Below, one piece after another: positions 33,920 to 46,506 of a DNA stretch of 64,000 nucleotides. Position numbers and translations under genes: made by a program. The notes beneath the pieces were generated by a model, which ran no database searches, had not been told where the DNA came from, and worked only from the letters and a program-made list of their open reading frames with translations. Location: NCBI RefSeq assembly GCF_000237925.1, contig NC_031497.1, positions 7,118,831-7,182,830 of the forward strand. The letters are read 5' to 3'. Position 1 is the first letter of the stretch; each line of letters opens with the position of its first letter. Origin of the DNA: Schistosoma mansoni. Taxonomy: Eukaryota; Platyhelminthes; Trematoda; Strigeidida; Schistosomatidae.

Positions 33920-35940
33920 CTTTAAATAGTTCCAGCAGTTACCGTTCACTTATTCTTCGTCAGAATATAAAACTTTTGTTTAAAGCTCTTGCATTATAGT
34001 TTTTCAATAATGAGTAGTGGAAATATGGTAATTATGATTTCGTAAATATTTCCTTAATAGATATGAATAAAATGCTTCTTGTTGATAATAAATCTGAATG
34101 GCATATCATCGAACAATAATCAAGAGAAAAATTTTTAACGGTAATAATAACCAATTACGGTTTTTAATCACAAAATAACAGTAAAAACAAAAAAAAGCAA
34201 AAACATATGTTAGAAAGGAGTTAAAGCCAAGGCAGGATGAGAGGTTCGACGTATCCTTCTTGCATGCTGAGTTCGGGCTTGAATTAGTGGGTTGACAAAG
34301 CCTCAGCCATGCATAAATTTTTGATTCAGCCTTTCTTTGATCCAGTTGATTTGCTTGTGTTGATTATTTTGAATGGAAGACTTCTTTAGAGCAATGAGTT
34401 TTATTTTGAGCTGTAATTACTTTCTCAGGGTATTGTCTTGGTGTTAAGTTTACATCAACGAATCTAGGTGGATAACTATTTCTGATGAGTATCTGTCGAA
34501 GCTGAAGTAGTTCATCATCACTTGTGTCATGAAAACATAGTTTTCAAGGATAAAGAGTGAATTTCGTTTCTCTTTCTACTCAATCACACTCAGCTATGGA
34601 AAAAGTTAGTGGCTGAAGGTAGCTGAAAGAAAACTGGGATGCGTCAGTAGGGTTTATTACATAATTATTACGTAACTTATTCGGCAAGGTAAATAAGTCA
34701 GTGCGTTTTCAAATCTGCCCGCCGTTTCCTTTCCGCGACCTTGAACGGCCTGACACGAAGCGGTCATTCCGTATTTGATTTGTTGAGGATCGGTTGGTTG
34801 TCCTCTGGGTTGCACGAATATCAGGTTTTCTCGTATTTGCGTCGTTTTTGGCTGTAGTAAATTCGCAAAATCAATGCCAAAAGCGTTTATTTAGCTTCCT
34901 TTGTTTTATAGTGTACAATTTGGCTCTTGTTGCTTCGTAACTTGAACTGGGATACCAATTATCCTACTGAACCTCACTCTCCTTTTTTAAAATTTATAGG
35001 GGTCCACAAAAATGTAAAGACGCTGCAGCTGTCGTACACTTTACCTACCTTGGTTTAAAACATACTGTCATTCTAGTTAGTTCAAAGCCAGGACAGAAGT
35101 TGGTCAGTAAAATACTTCGCTGTGAGTAGGATGTGTAGTAATGGGTCAGACATTATGGCGAAGTCAAGAAATATAACAAGGACCAGTATATTTTTGTCCC
35201 ATCAGGTTGTTCAGCTGTCCCGTAAAACGTGAAGATTAGACTCCTGAAGAACCGTCTTTCCTTAATCCGTGTTGCGCTTAACTGAATACAATATCATTGT
35301 CCATGTATTCCCCCGTCTGATCACCAGTCAGTTATTCCAGTCATGGAATATATTATGAGAAATGCGAGCGCAAAAAATGAAGTGTTCGCTTAACAAATTA
35401 GGTATAATTCCTAAGGTTTGTGTTGGGACCGAGCTCAATTCGGTATATAAGGCGATGCCCAGGAATGTTTAGGATGCCGCTAGTCATTAGAAGGTCAGCT
35501 CTAAGACTCCTTTACTCCATCGAGTAAAGATTCACTGACTGCAGGCGCTCTTCGTGAGGCTTGAGTTTGAATCCGCAAACCTATTAACTGGCTCGCCGTT
35601 GGATACATTCCAACGTATTCCTAGACCTTTGGAGTGAGGGAGAACATGTAGTGGCATGGAGCCCTAACCACACAATCTTCAAAGTTGAACATGAGATAAC
35701 TGGGAAAATAGTCATTCAACATTTGACGCGGAGAAAAACCTAACGATGGAGAGGACGGGAAGAAAGAATTCAACTAATTCAATTCATCGGATGGAATGGC
35801 TCAGCCGTGCAGGCGTGGCCATTCTTATTTGTTGTCTTATCACTTCTGTTCATATTAAATGTACTGTTCTATCTCCAGTCTAAATGTGTTCTCTAGCATA
35901 TATTGGTTATTGTTACGATACGATGAGTCGGCGTAGACAA
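33920..35940. other. Unassigned DNA, possibly retroelement-derived
   Basis: From about 34.7 kb the base composition is less AT-rich than further left, and weak traces on the minus strand may continue the LINE fossil that follows. A box B-like GAGTTTGAATCC is at about 35561-35574. No gene can be supported. Confidence 0.35.
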
Positions 35941-35949
35941 TGATGCGAC

Positions 35950-37650
35950 TTCCACGTAAGATTTTATAGGTTAGGTAGTCACATCATGACAAATCTACAA
36001 TTTTAGGATTAGGTCTATTATTAGAGCAGTACTTATAGCGAAGAAGGACATAATTCTATATTGGAAAACCCGACTAAAGAAACCCAGCCTGATATTGGTC
36101 TTCATCTTCACTTGAACTTTATCGATAGATTTCTATTTATGTTAACCGATTATTCTATTAGTCCTGCGATTACTACTAACGTGTATTGTCATATTGTAAC
36201 GTCGATTAGTACTTCGGATAACTCTAGAGGGGAGTTATCTAAGTTGCATTCGTTGTCTGCAACATGGATCACATGGGCTACTTTACACTCTGAAGTGATG
36301 AAGGTGAGCCCGTCGTTGTCCACCCAACTTTGAGGTCGAGTCGGATCCTCTCGAAGTGCCAGCTTATCATCTTGATTGCAAATGTCTCTCCAGAGTTTCA
36401 CACCATTAGCGAAATGTAATAAATCTCACGATACCTGCTCTGGAAGATCGCTTATATTAATCTAGAAAAGACGAGGTCCTAGTTTAGTGAACGAGGACAC
36501 AGGTGGGGACAACTGGGTGTATTTGAATACAAAATTACAGAACATCTCAATAAGATTTGAGAACCATACAGTAACTTCTTCATTTGCAAAATGTCAATCA
36601 GTTGTCTCACACTTCATTGTTCTTTCGTTTCCAAAACAATCATTCACTGTTCTCGTTTTCTTTCCTCCGATCTTCTTACCTTTGCCGCCACGTTCTTCAC
36701 TTTTGATTGATAATACGTACTACTTATATCCGCCGACATCACTATTGGACACGACGCTAGTACTGAACCCTGGGGGACCCCACTAGGTTATTCTGCAGTC
36801 TGAGAAAATGTGAAGCCTACTTTGACCTTAAGATGTCGATTATTTGAGTATGAAGTAAGCCAATCAATTGACGATAATGCGATACCTAACTGTTTGAGCT
36901 TGTTCATAGCGAACGAAAGAACACGCTAGGTGATTTCATTAGGATTGAAGCCGCTTCTCTCAGCATAGCGGAATGGACTACACCCAGGTCAGAAGAAGTG
37001 TCCTTGGTTAGGAGCTGCAGATTCTGATGCACGAAGCAACTTTTAGGTCCACTTCTGTGTTGGAGGTGTAGCTCCCGTCGACATAGTATGCGACGGTTGA
37101 AATGTCTGAAAGTAATGTCCCACCAAAAGGTCGACAGTATCACCTTCGATGTTTGTTGAGCCATCAGGACCTTGTACTTTGAAAACTCTGATTTCGGCTT
37201 GTCGGAGAGAGGCCACTTAACGAAATAAACTTTTCGGATCGGAGACAAATTAGTGGAGTAGCTTTACCTCATACTGAAGCCTGTCCTCTCCTATCGCTTT
37301 TGTGCATTGTTTCTCCGCTTGTTTGAAATGCTCATGTCCATGTTTCAGGTGTTGCTATCAGATGAGTACTATTAGCATTACTTAGCTCACTTAACCCTTT
37401 CATTTCTTTCGATAAAATCGCGGCGTTCATATACAGGCAGTAAGTGCCTTAGATTTGAAACGCGCGAACTTCCCCGTCCTGTTTGTCTGAGTAAGCTCTG
37501 TGTGAATGGATTGACAACGTATCTACATAGGGTTTTCCGAGTCGGTAGCCCCTGTCCGTTCTAGGCACTATTCTTACATCTCCATCTAACTTCAGCGAGT
37601 GACGGGCCAGTAGAACATCCTTCACATGCCCAGTGCTAGTGAACATTACT
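35950..37650 (-). pseudogene. CR1-like (SR1 type) LINE fossil, interrupted by R1
   Basis: On the minus strand decayed reverse-transcriptase blocks appear in order. At 37250-37080 is DGSTNIEGDTVDLLVGHYFQ. At about 36860-36760 is WLTSYSNNRHLKVKV, then SGVPQGSVLA. After the R1 insert, at about 36470-36150, come LGPRLF, ISDLPEQV, LLHFANGVKLWRD, DDKLALREDPTRPQSW and LTFITSECKVAHV. The set is typical of the CR1 clade, to which schistosome SR1 belongs. An ORF1-like stretch (LLARHSLKLDGDVRIVP) is at 37449-37646, with no clear endonuclease between. Many stops and shifts break it. Its outer ends are uncertain. Confidence 0.7.
36484..36756 (+). repeat. R1 dispersed repeat, copy 5, nested in the CR1-like LINE
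   Basis: The insert splits the reverse transcriptase of the CR1-like fossil and is flanked by CTAGT at 36479-36483 and 36757-36761. With one CTAGT removed, the flanking LINE sequence joins smoothly on the minus strand. This gives the best-supported ends for R1: 273 bp, beginning TTAGTGAACGAGGACAC and ending CATCACTATTGGACACGACG. No terminal inverted repeats and no poly-A are seen. Confidence 0.75.
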
Positions 37651-37659
37651 CGAAGGAGT

Positions 37660-38900
37660 CTTGGATGATTTTGGTGCTTGGAACCCTTCCCCTCGAGTTA
37701 GCCATGTAACTGTCAATAGCACAATTTTAGGAATTGCACGTTTTCTGTTCAACTCATCCCAGAACATCCCATCATTTTTCTCCTGAAGTCTGAGTAGAGG
37801 GACAGAGCTGCCTTTAAGGTTAATGATTATGAGAGAAACATCGTGAAATGTGATCATTTCCCCAGGTTTTCGAAGTTGGGGTCTTTTTTGTCTTACACTT
37901 GGATTTCGCTTCGCACTCCCGTGCTCCTTGTTGACCGCCTGGACGGCTTTAGACGTAGATTACAGGGCCAACTCACTAGCTGATCTTCCTACAAAACCCA
38001 AACTGCTCAGCATTTACGACGGTAACACACGATCAATTCCTACTCTGTTGATGCTGGTCCACTCTCCCAAAAAGTTTTCAAGGACCACAGCTGCATTTAG
38101 GAGCCATGATGGTGAATTCAAGTTTAATGAGAGAGTCTAACAACGTCGACGCCATGATGATGCTAATTTTCAGTATATCCAATCCTGATGCATATTCCAC
38201 CGATACTAACGTTGTCGAAGACCCTCCTCTTTACTTTACTGCACGTGTTTGTTTGTCCGCTTCGAGACTGCTTTTATCAGGGTTGTCGACAATTCTTTTC
38301 GTGCACTTCTCAAGAGAAAGATGGTGCCCAGCAAATTCTAGGCATACATATTGCATGTGACACACATTCAAATGCTATCTGACTTAATAAGTTTGTTATA
38401 AGCAGTTACTGTACGGTCTGTGCATTTTTAGTGCAGATAAGCATTGCTCTTGTCACTCTGCATACCACAGGTGATAGAAAAACGACATCCAGGTTGTTTG
38501 CATGAGTTCTTCATGACCATGGTCAAATGTGAGTTGTTAGATTGATCGTAGCAAACGTTTACGACTGCGAAACGAAAACAAAACACTCAAAATCGAAAAA
38601 AATGGCTGATGCAAAAGGGTTAGGATATATTAAACTATCATAAAGGTGGAAAACTATGAAGACGGAATAGTAAGTTGAGGCGAAACCACAGATAGCAATG
38701 AACTCATGTAAAACTCAAAAAAGGATGCAACCTACCGAACGTTAAGCTCAGGACAGATTTTTCGGGCCTGTATTGATACTCTTGTTGTGTAAGGGTACAG
38801 CACTACCTTGAGAAATACAAATAACTTTGGAACATTTTCCTGTTCTCAACGCGCTCTTATATATATATATATATATATTGATAGTTTGTATTAAGCGTCG
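37660..38900. other. Unassigned DNA between two retroelement fossils
   Basis: Short frames (minus 37636-37857, plus 37850-38140 and 38106-38382) have no recognisable domain. A (TA)11 run lies at 38857-38878. The stretch may be further decayed retroelement sequence. Confidence 0.35.
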
Positions 38901-38904
38901 CTCA

Positions 38905-39200
38905 CCAAATGTAGTAGGCGTGGAGTCGCGATCGACTATGACCGCCGATACGGAAAACTATGTGCCAGTTACTAGGTTAGACCACTGTCGAAGGTCATAT
39001 ATCAGGAGGCAGTTGGAGGTTGTAGTAGAATGAATCTGTTGGTGATCTCGTTGTATAGAAATAATACCGAGATCGTGTCTAAATCCACAAGCGAGACTAC
39101 CGAACGAACAAAAGTTCGTGCAAGGTCAAAAAAAGGAAGAGTGAGTTTTTCGATACACTGGAGCAAACAGGTACAGTGTGACAATCACTGGTACAGTTCG
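38905..39200 (-). mobile_element. LTR-like fossil, family B, minus copy
   Basis: On the minus strand the segment runs from TGTACCAGTGATTGTCACAC to about TACTACA. It is followed by TTTGGTGAGCGACG, which resembles the tRNA-Trp primer-binding site used by CsRn1-type Gypsy elements. The first half matches 58140-58400. It is an old relic with no intact coding region attached; the family assignment is tentative. Confidence 0.45.
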
Positions 39201-39204
39201 TTAT

Positions 39205-40838
39205 AATAATAATAATTCTTTTCATTATACTAATCGCGTTCTCTTCATAAAAGTAGGTCACTACCAACTCATCACGAATATTTTCAATGATGAACTATTG
39301 AAAACAAAGGTGTCACCATTATAGCTGATTTCTTCGAATACGAAGTGTGAAGTCAGCTAGTTTTCTACGGAATGTAAACCTATTCGAATAAATTGTTTAT
39401 GTAGACTTTTAAAGCGGACAATCTGCACTCAAGGTCCCTTTCTGACTTGAAGGCTTGTCGAGGTCAGGGAAATTTATCAACTGTTAGAATCCACTAGAAG
39501 TAGTTGTAATACGCCTAATGCTTGTCTGAGCTGACAAACAACTGTATCTCCTCGAGTATTAAAAGTTCAAGCATGAATCGATCGTAATTACGACCGATTC
39601 TATTATAGGCTTTAAATCCTGAACTAGATGTATAAAGCGTTTCTATAAACCGTGTAGGAAGATATATAGATTCAAGATTTATTTAACGTGACAGATTTAT
39701 GCTCGCAGTTTGTTGTTAGAAGTATTTACGTGAAGTACTGCGTCGTCGAAAACCAATTTCTGGAAGAATCTAGTCAGAATTAAAGTAGAAAGTCTTGTAA
39801 CTTCTGCGCGCGATCCAATTCTCTACTTATCAAGTAGCATTTTAGCCATCCATATCGCAGCCCTGGATCCTGACGTATGTCCTGATTCTTATTTCCCACA
39901 ATTTATAACTCTCACATAACTTAAGCTGATGGAAGATATTTTTCTGGTCGTCTTAGCGTTACTCAAAGGTATTCCATAAACTATGGTCACATGCTTAAAC
40001 AAGTCTGTCATCCAGTTTATTTTCTGCAAATAAGTTGAGGTTGTTTAGGAAAACCTAACTTGCTGATATAATTGACGCAAGATAATAGACGAATTCAAAA
40101 GAAACCTTTCGAGTTACCTACCAAATTTATCGTATGGCTTACATGTACGCCTTTCGCATTCGCCTAGACTCGGAATCGTATTAACAAGTAAGACCACTGC
40201 ACAAAAGAGATTTGTATGACCCATTTGCCTATATCACCATATATTATGTTAAGGCAGATTACAGTAAAAGTATTCACTCCTTTTCCAAATTTATTCTGTC
40301 TTTTGAGTTTTACATAATTGTAACACTTGTTTCCGCACATTCATGTGACTATGAACGATAGTCGAGACTTAAGGAAAAGTCATGCCGAATCTCGAACGAT
40401 TTTTGTATGACTAATCAATTCCTGTAGCAAAACATTTTAAATCGTCCATAAATAATCATTTTTAATATCATCATTATTGTTTCTTCTCCCGCAATTTGCT
40501 TAGCATCATTCACTTTCCTACTTCGTTCTATTTCGTCAAAAAAAATTTACCACTTCAAGAAAGGCTTTTGGTATTCAACAAATAAAGTGTAGTTCCTGTG
40601 GCCAATTCGTTGACAATACGATATAAACCGTACTTCACCCATTTTCGTGAGTTCTAATCAGCCAAAAGCACCCTGAAATCATTTTGATTCACAAAAGCAG
40701 TTAATCAATAATGAGGCCTGGTTTTGGGTCTCAACTTCCTGACGAGACACTTCTGATAGTCTCCATTGTTTTACGTTTTAGCTAATAATCAATTGTTTTG
40801 CCTTATACCACTATTTCTTCATTTTGTTTTAGTGAGGA
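39205..40838. other. Intergenic DNA upstream of RWDD4
   Basis: I found no ORF or repeat match. The proximal part should contain the RWDD4 promoter and 5' UTR, but no TATA box or spliced-leader acceptor could be assigned with confidence. Confidence 0.4.
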
Positions 40839-41499
<661 letters not shown>

Positions 41500-42235
41500 A
41501 GGCATATTTAGCTGTGCTTCATTACACACAAGATATTATTTGCTTTCGCGTTTCATATTGTCCATTGATTATGGGTTAAAATGATAAGAGGGTCATGAGT
41601 TTCTAAATAATGTATTTTACTAATTAAATGAGACTTTTAAGATAGTGCACGGTGCTTTTTCAGGTGCCAGTAGACTTTCAAATATATTACTCACTGGTGT
41701 CCTATTGCCATTTCGAATACGCACTTGTAAATAGAATACCTCGTTTAGGCAGAAACTGTCCCTTCATATTTTTCGCTTGTCGATGTACTAGGTGCAATAG
41801 ACTTTCTGGGTGTCCAATAATAGAAACCCCCTGGAGAGTATTACACAGTCTTTTCATCCCATGTAGTAGTATGATATTTCCACCAGTAGTTTACGTCGTA
41901 TTATTACTTAAAAGTTTGAGTCATTGGAAGTAATACATGTGTATGTAATTAGTATTTATCGTATGTACCTCAGATGTACTGATTAGGTGTGGCCGAATAA
42001 GTGTTCGAAACATGAAGTAAGGGTGCTTAGTTACCGCTTCGACTGACTTAAGAAAAAATTGTAGAAGGGTTACAAGTGGACAGTATAAAATACTAGCTCG
42101 GTTCATTAAGTCATTGTATATCTTTTCCCCTTATGGGGTTATGTGGGTCAAAACCGGATAAAGAAACTCTAGTGAACTCACCATTAATATTCAATGTATG
42201 TGAAAAAATTATATTCGAAATAGATCAGCGATTGA
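41500..42235. other. RWDD4 3' flank with one unrecognised ORF
   Basis: A plus-strand frame of 93 codons at 41652-41933 is cysteine-rich (FFACRCTRCNRLSGCP) and ends in a hydrophobic stretch. It matches no family I know and has no clear splice or start context. It could be chance or a repeat relic. Confidence 0.3.
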
Positions 42236-42239
42236 AATA

Positions 42240-42296
42240 TAAATAATTACAACGTTTCGTCCAGCTAACTTGTCTGGACTTCTTCAGGGAAATAAT
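42240..42296 (-). ncRNA. Hammerhead-like motif downstream of the Penelope-like element
   Basis: On the minus strand CTGAAGA (42287-42281) is followed by one A, a six-pair helix II GTCCAG/CTGGAC (42279-42274 and 42264-42259), GAAAC (42258-42254), and a possible two-pair helix III before a GTA triplet. Penelope-like elements are known to carry hammerheads in their terminal repeats, and the position 3' of the ORF fits. Helix I is not apparent in this strand and A10.1 is unpaired, so activity is uncertain. Confidence 0.5.
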
Positions 42297-43790
42297 CAAA
42301 ATCAAAGAAATATATAGTGTTTTTAACAATCATATTTGGATGTCAAAATTTTTTTATAAACAGGATAATTTGAGTCAGTTGAATGAGAATCAAATGAAAA
42401 GTTCAACGATGTGAATTAAAGGAGACTGCATAAATTGTGTGTATGTATGTATGTGTAAGATGAGTTATTAATGAATGATATTCAGAGTTGATATGTTTCT
42501 ATGTGAAGTAAAAATAAGAATAAAAGTGCAAAAATGAAGGTTGAAAAGTTTTTTCTGAATTACCGAAATTGCAAATAAAATAAGAATCATCGAGTACATA
42601 ATTGTAATGCTAAACATAACTCATATTGATTTCAGTCATAATAACGATTCATGTGAAGTAAACAGGTTGAATAAAAGAAAAGGTCAAATTAATTGTTGAT
42701 GAATATTTGCCAAATGGTTGCTAGCTGAATACCATCCTTTCTGTTTAGGCTGTTCTTATTCGCCCATATATACAGCGCTTCTGCTGTCAATCTTTCTTTA
42801 TGAGTGTTAAAACCTTTCTGAAGTATTTTGGCCCCTTCAAAATTAATCATGTGTCCCATTTCCAACGCGTGTAACGCTATTGCAGACTTATTCTTAAGTC
42901 AACCGAAGTTTTGGGAACATTTTTAAAACATTGTTTGTGTTCCTTCAACCTTACCTTCAATTGTCTGGATGTTTCTCCAATAAAAGCCGCATTACAATCA
43001 TGACAATTGATCTCATAGACGATATTTTGATGTTCTTCCTTTGGTAACCTATCCTTAACCTTCACCAATGACGATTTTATAGTGTCACATGTTCTAAAAT
43101 ACACTCTTATATCATGCTTGTTTAAGATCCGTTTGATTTCTTCCGATGTTTCACTACGGTATGGTATGACTACAGTGGACTTCCAATCTTTCTGTACACA
43201 TTGTCGTTTAAGCTTTTCTTTCCTTTCTATCAATCTTCTTTAAAAACTCTTCTGGGTAGTTGTTATCCCTAAGTGTAGATAAAATCCTATTCAATTCATA
43301 TTGTCGGTCTTCCTTATCTGTAACAAGCTTAAGACTTCTGTTAATTAAATTTTTAACAACCGTGACTTTCGTACATAAAGCATGAGCCGAATCAAAATCT
43401 AAGTATCTTTCTGAATGCGTTGATTTTCTGAAAACATTTATTTTCAACTTCCTATTATTAAGTCTTCGCTCAACCATACAGTCTAGAAATGCCAGTTTGT
43501 GGTCAACAGACTCTATTTCCTTCGTTAGATTAATTTGTTCCGAAATGTTGTTCACATTTGCAAACAATTCTTCCAAATAGTCCTGTTTAATGATAACAAA
43601 AATGTTATCAACGTACCGTAGCCAGACCTTTGGTGGACAAACACTTCTTACGATTGCACTAGTTTCGAGTGAATGCATGAATAAATTCGCAACAATCAGA
43701 GAAACTGGTGAACCCATAGCTACACCTTCTTTTTGTCTGTATAGATCATCATTAATAATTCTAATTTGTTTTAATATAAATCTATACTTT
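42240..43790 (-). mobile_element. Penelope-like element, 5'-truncated and broken
   Basis: The minus strand encodes the C-terminal half of a Penelope-like protein. At 43717-43208 is the reverse-transcriptase palm and thumb (YRQKEGVAMGSPVS, ANLFMHSLE, a WLRYVD-type catalytic block, HKLAFLDCMVER, STHSERYLDFDS). At 43233-42877 is the GIY-YIG-type endonuclease region (HQNIVYEINCHDCNAAFIG, RQLKVRLKEHK). The order RT then GIY-YIG is diagnostic of the class. The element lacks its N-terminal part and has at least one reading-frame break, so it is a dead copy of moderate age. It lies between RWDD4 and the formamidase gene. Confidence 0.85.
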
Positions 43791-43799
43791 CAATGCCTG

Positions 43800-46500
43800 T
43801 CCCTCAATTGTTTGTTTTACCTTTGTCCTCTGATGCTGTTTCTCCCCCCCTCCCCATTTTTGATTAATCATCTTAAAACCATAAGCGAAGTAGCACAGAG
43901 ATTACTTCATGCTCAAAATTCCTTATTGTATGAAGTATGGAAATGCTAGTCTAAGATGTGCAGTTGATTTAGTCTCCTTTCCGTATTTCTATTACTAAAA
44001 ACCAGTACTGTGTATTTGACTGACCCTTAAAAACCCCATATTTTACAATTAAGCGTGCACTTACACCATATGTCCTCCCAAGTCAACACACATATGTAAC
44101 TAGGCGGTTTAAACATAATCGGCCCTCAATTCCTAGTTGGTGGGTCTGTATCATATATGGAGTGCATAATCTGATAATACTATTGGTACCAGTGATAGGT
44201 ACATTGTTAGATTGTAGTGTACAGCAAAAAGTGTGGGGTTTTGAAAGATATTTTGTGTCGTTGTTGTTAGTCTACGTGAATTGTGTTTGGTTTACTGGTA
44301 TTCTCAATCTCTGCTAACTTACCTACGTCTGCGTTGCTGATAATAAATGCACGTATTTACTGAGTTTATCGTGGTGGACAGTGGATACGTCACTGATAAG
44401 AGCCTGTTGTCGGTGTTGCAATCTCCCAACGTTTCCATGTGATATTTTACCTATTTATTTTCACCGATCCCAAACATTTCTTTCACAAAACCTAATGCCT
44501 CAGAGAAACTTATGTTCTAATTGTATATTACAAAATAACAGTTGTTCTACTCCATCTAATCAGGGTACTTTGGATTTTTCATCCGCTCATAAATTTGATT
44601 TCATTGCAAGTTCCTTATCCTGTAGTATCTTTGTTCTATACACCGGAAAACGTACATTATTTGTCTGGCAAAATAATGTAAATACATTTCTTCCCATGTT
44701 AGGACTCTGTGAGGCTGCTTCTGTGGTCCGCTGAAATAATGTCCCACAACGTTTGCTTCCAAATCTTGGATTTACATTAGTGACAATTAGTGGATCAAGT
44801 ATCTGGGCAATTAGGCCATACAATGTAACTTGAGATGATTTATCTCTGGAGTCAGATTCAAGCGGAGTGACTCCAACAATTAACATACAACAACTTATTA
44901 CATATATTGGCGAAAAAAGCTATTGGCATAGTTAGTGATTACGGAAAGCGGCGTCTATCAGAGAAAAGTGTATTGTTTGGATTGCAAAGTTCAAATGCAC
45001 TATAAATGAAAAGCTTTTGTAAGTCATTAAAGCCATGGATTCGGGATATTGGAACATAATTTTACTAAGTAGCACCGCAAAGTAACAATATGATTTTATT
45101 TAGTATTTAAGTAACATCATTCAAATGGTCTACAAAAAACATATTCAGATGTTAGGTCGTGACTGACCTACATAATTTTCTGGTTCGACCACTGACTATA
45201 GAAGTCCGTGATATTCCATGACATTTTCAACCCTCCCGAAGTCTATTTTTCAAGGTGATTTTAGCAATGCACATTTAAGTATCCATACATATTATTACGT
45301 ATCACAAAGTTTCGTACAACTACAATTTGTGAAGTTGAAGAAAAGGTCATATTAGTTAGATATCACATACACAGTTTTGACATATATCCCAATTACGTGA
45401 GTAAACACTCATCAAAGGCTAATATAATAAGATTTTAGTGTAAGGGATACAGACCAGAGTGAAAACAGATTAAGTCTGTCACGATAATTTACATAAAACT
45501 TTGAATTTCAGACTACATGAGCGTAGCCTTGCAATCGCAGCTCCTGCTTTCATCGTCTAAATCCGTTTCAAGTAATAGTGGTTACTATTTAATGTTATTT
45601 CGAATAGTTCAGACATTTTCACATCCATGCCGTAAAATTCGTAATATTTTCCCTCTATCTAAGGGAATGTACGATAGACGATAAGCACAAGTATCTTGTC
45701 CTTGTTATTGTAACTGCTATCTCGTCTATAAAACTTCTTTTCTAAATGACTGGGGACTTCTATACGGACGTTGAAAGTTATACTAAAATCTGAATGATTA
45801 TATATAATAAATTTTGTGACCGAGCGTTTTCATGGTTCTTAACAGGATTTTTTGGGTTGATCTGGATACTGATTTTATTAATAAAAATATTTGACTAACT
45901 CATATACCACATATTTTGCCTTTTTTTAAACTAACTTGGTTCGTGATAAAGCGAATTATCTGCGGGAAAATACATTAACTTGGAAGATAAGAGGAATTTC
46001 TAATAATAACTTAATGGCTCGTGGTTAAGAAACGTTTTTGCCTAAAATTAATGTTTGGTAAAACTAGACAACTGTTGCTGACAGCTTACTTACTTATCAA
46101 CAGCGACAGTCTGTCTGTGCAAACTGAACGGTTAAAGATTAGTTGAGTTATTTATTACCATGACACAGTATAGTTTACTAGGTCTCGCCACATTAAATTT
46201 CAAAACTAAAGTTATGTCAGATTGGTACCTAAATATCAAACTTGGTGCCAGTACAAATATGCTTAATACATCTTGTGGTCTAGGTGTAGAAGTAAAAGTA
46301 GTTTTTCACTGAACTAGTCACCAAGTAGGTCATAGCTTTTAGTTAATCAATGTTAATTTATCACGTAGTAATTAATGTTTTCTACTGTCCCTACTTTTAA
46401 TTCTATGATTTATGTTGAAAACGACTCCATATGTAAACATATAATCTCGAAAATATTTGCTTAGAAATCACCGTTTTATTCTATGATTTTATATTGTGCG
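43800..46500. other. Intergenic DNA with one unrecognised ORF
   Basis: A minus frame of 99 codons (44587-44886; TLYGLIAQILDPLIVTN, PRFGSKRCGTLFQ) overlaps a 117-codon plus frame (44381-44734). Neither is recognised, and neither has convincing splice context. The rest is AT-rich without a supported gene. Confidence 0.35.
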
Positions 46501-46506
46501 ACCCGA

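Noticed and set aside
35440-35600. Another tRNA-headed SINE
   Set aside because: One box B-like match is present, but there is no convincing box A and no similarity to the Smα-like or T2 bodies.
44587-44886. Possible terminal exon of a host gene on the minus strand
   Set aside because: No domain was recognised, the splice context is weak, and an equally long frame exists on the opposite strand. It is kept only as an unassigned ORF.
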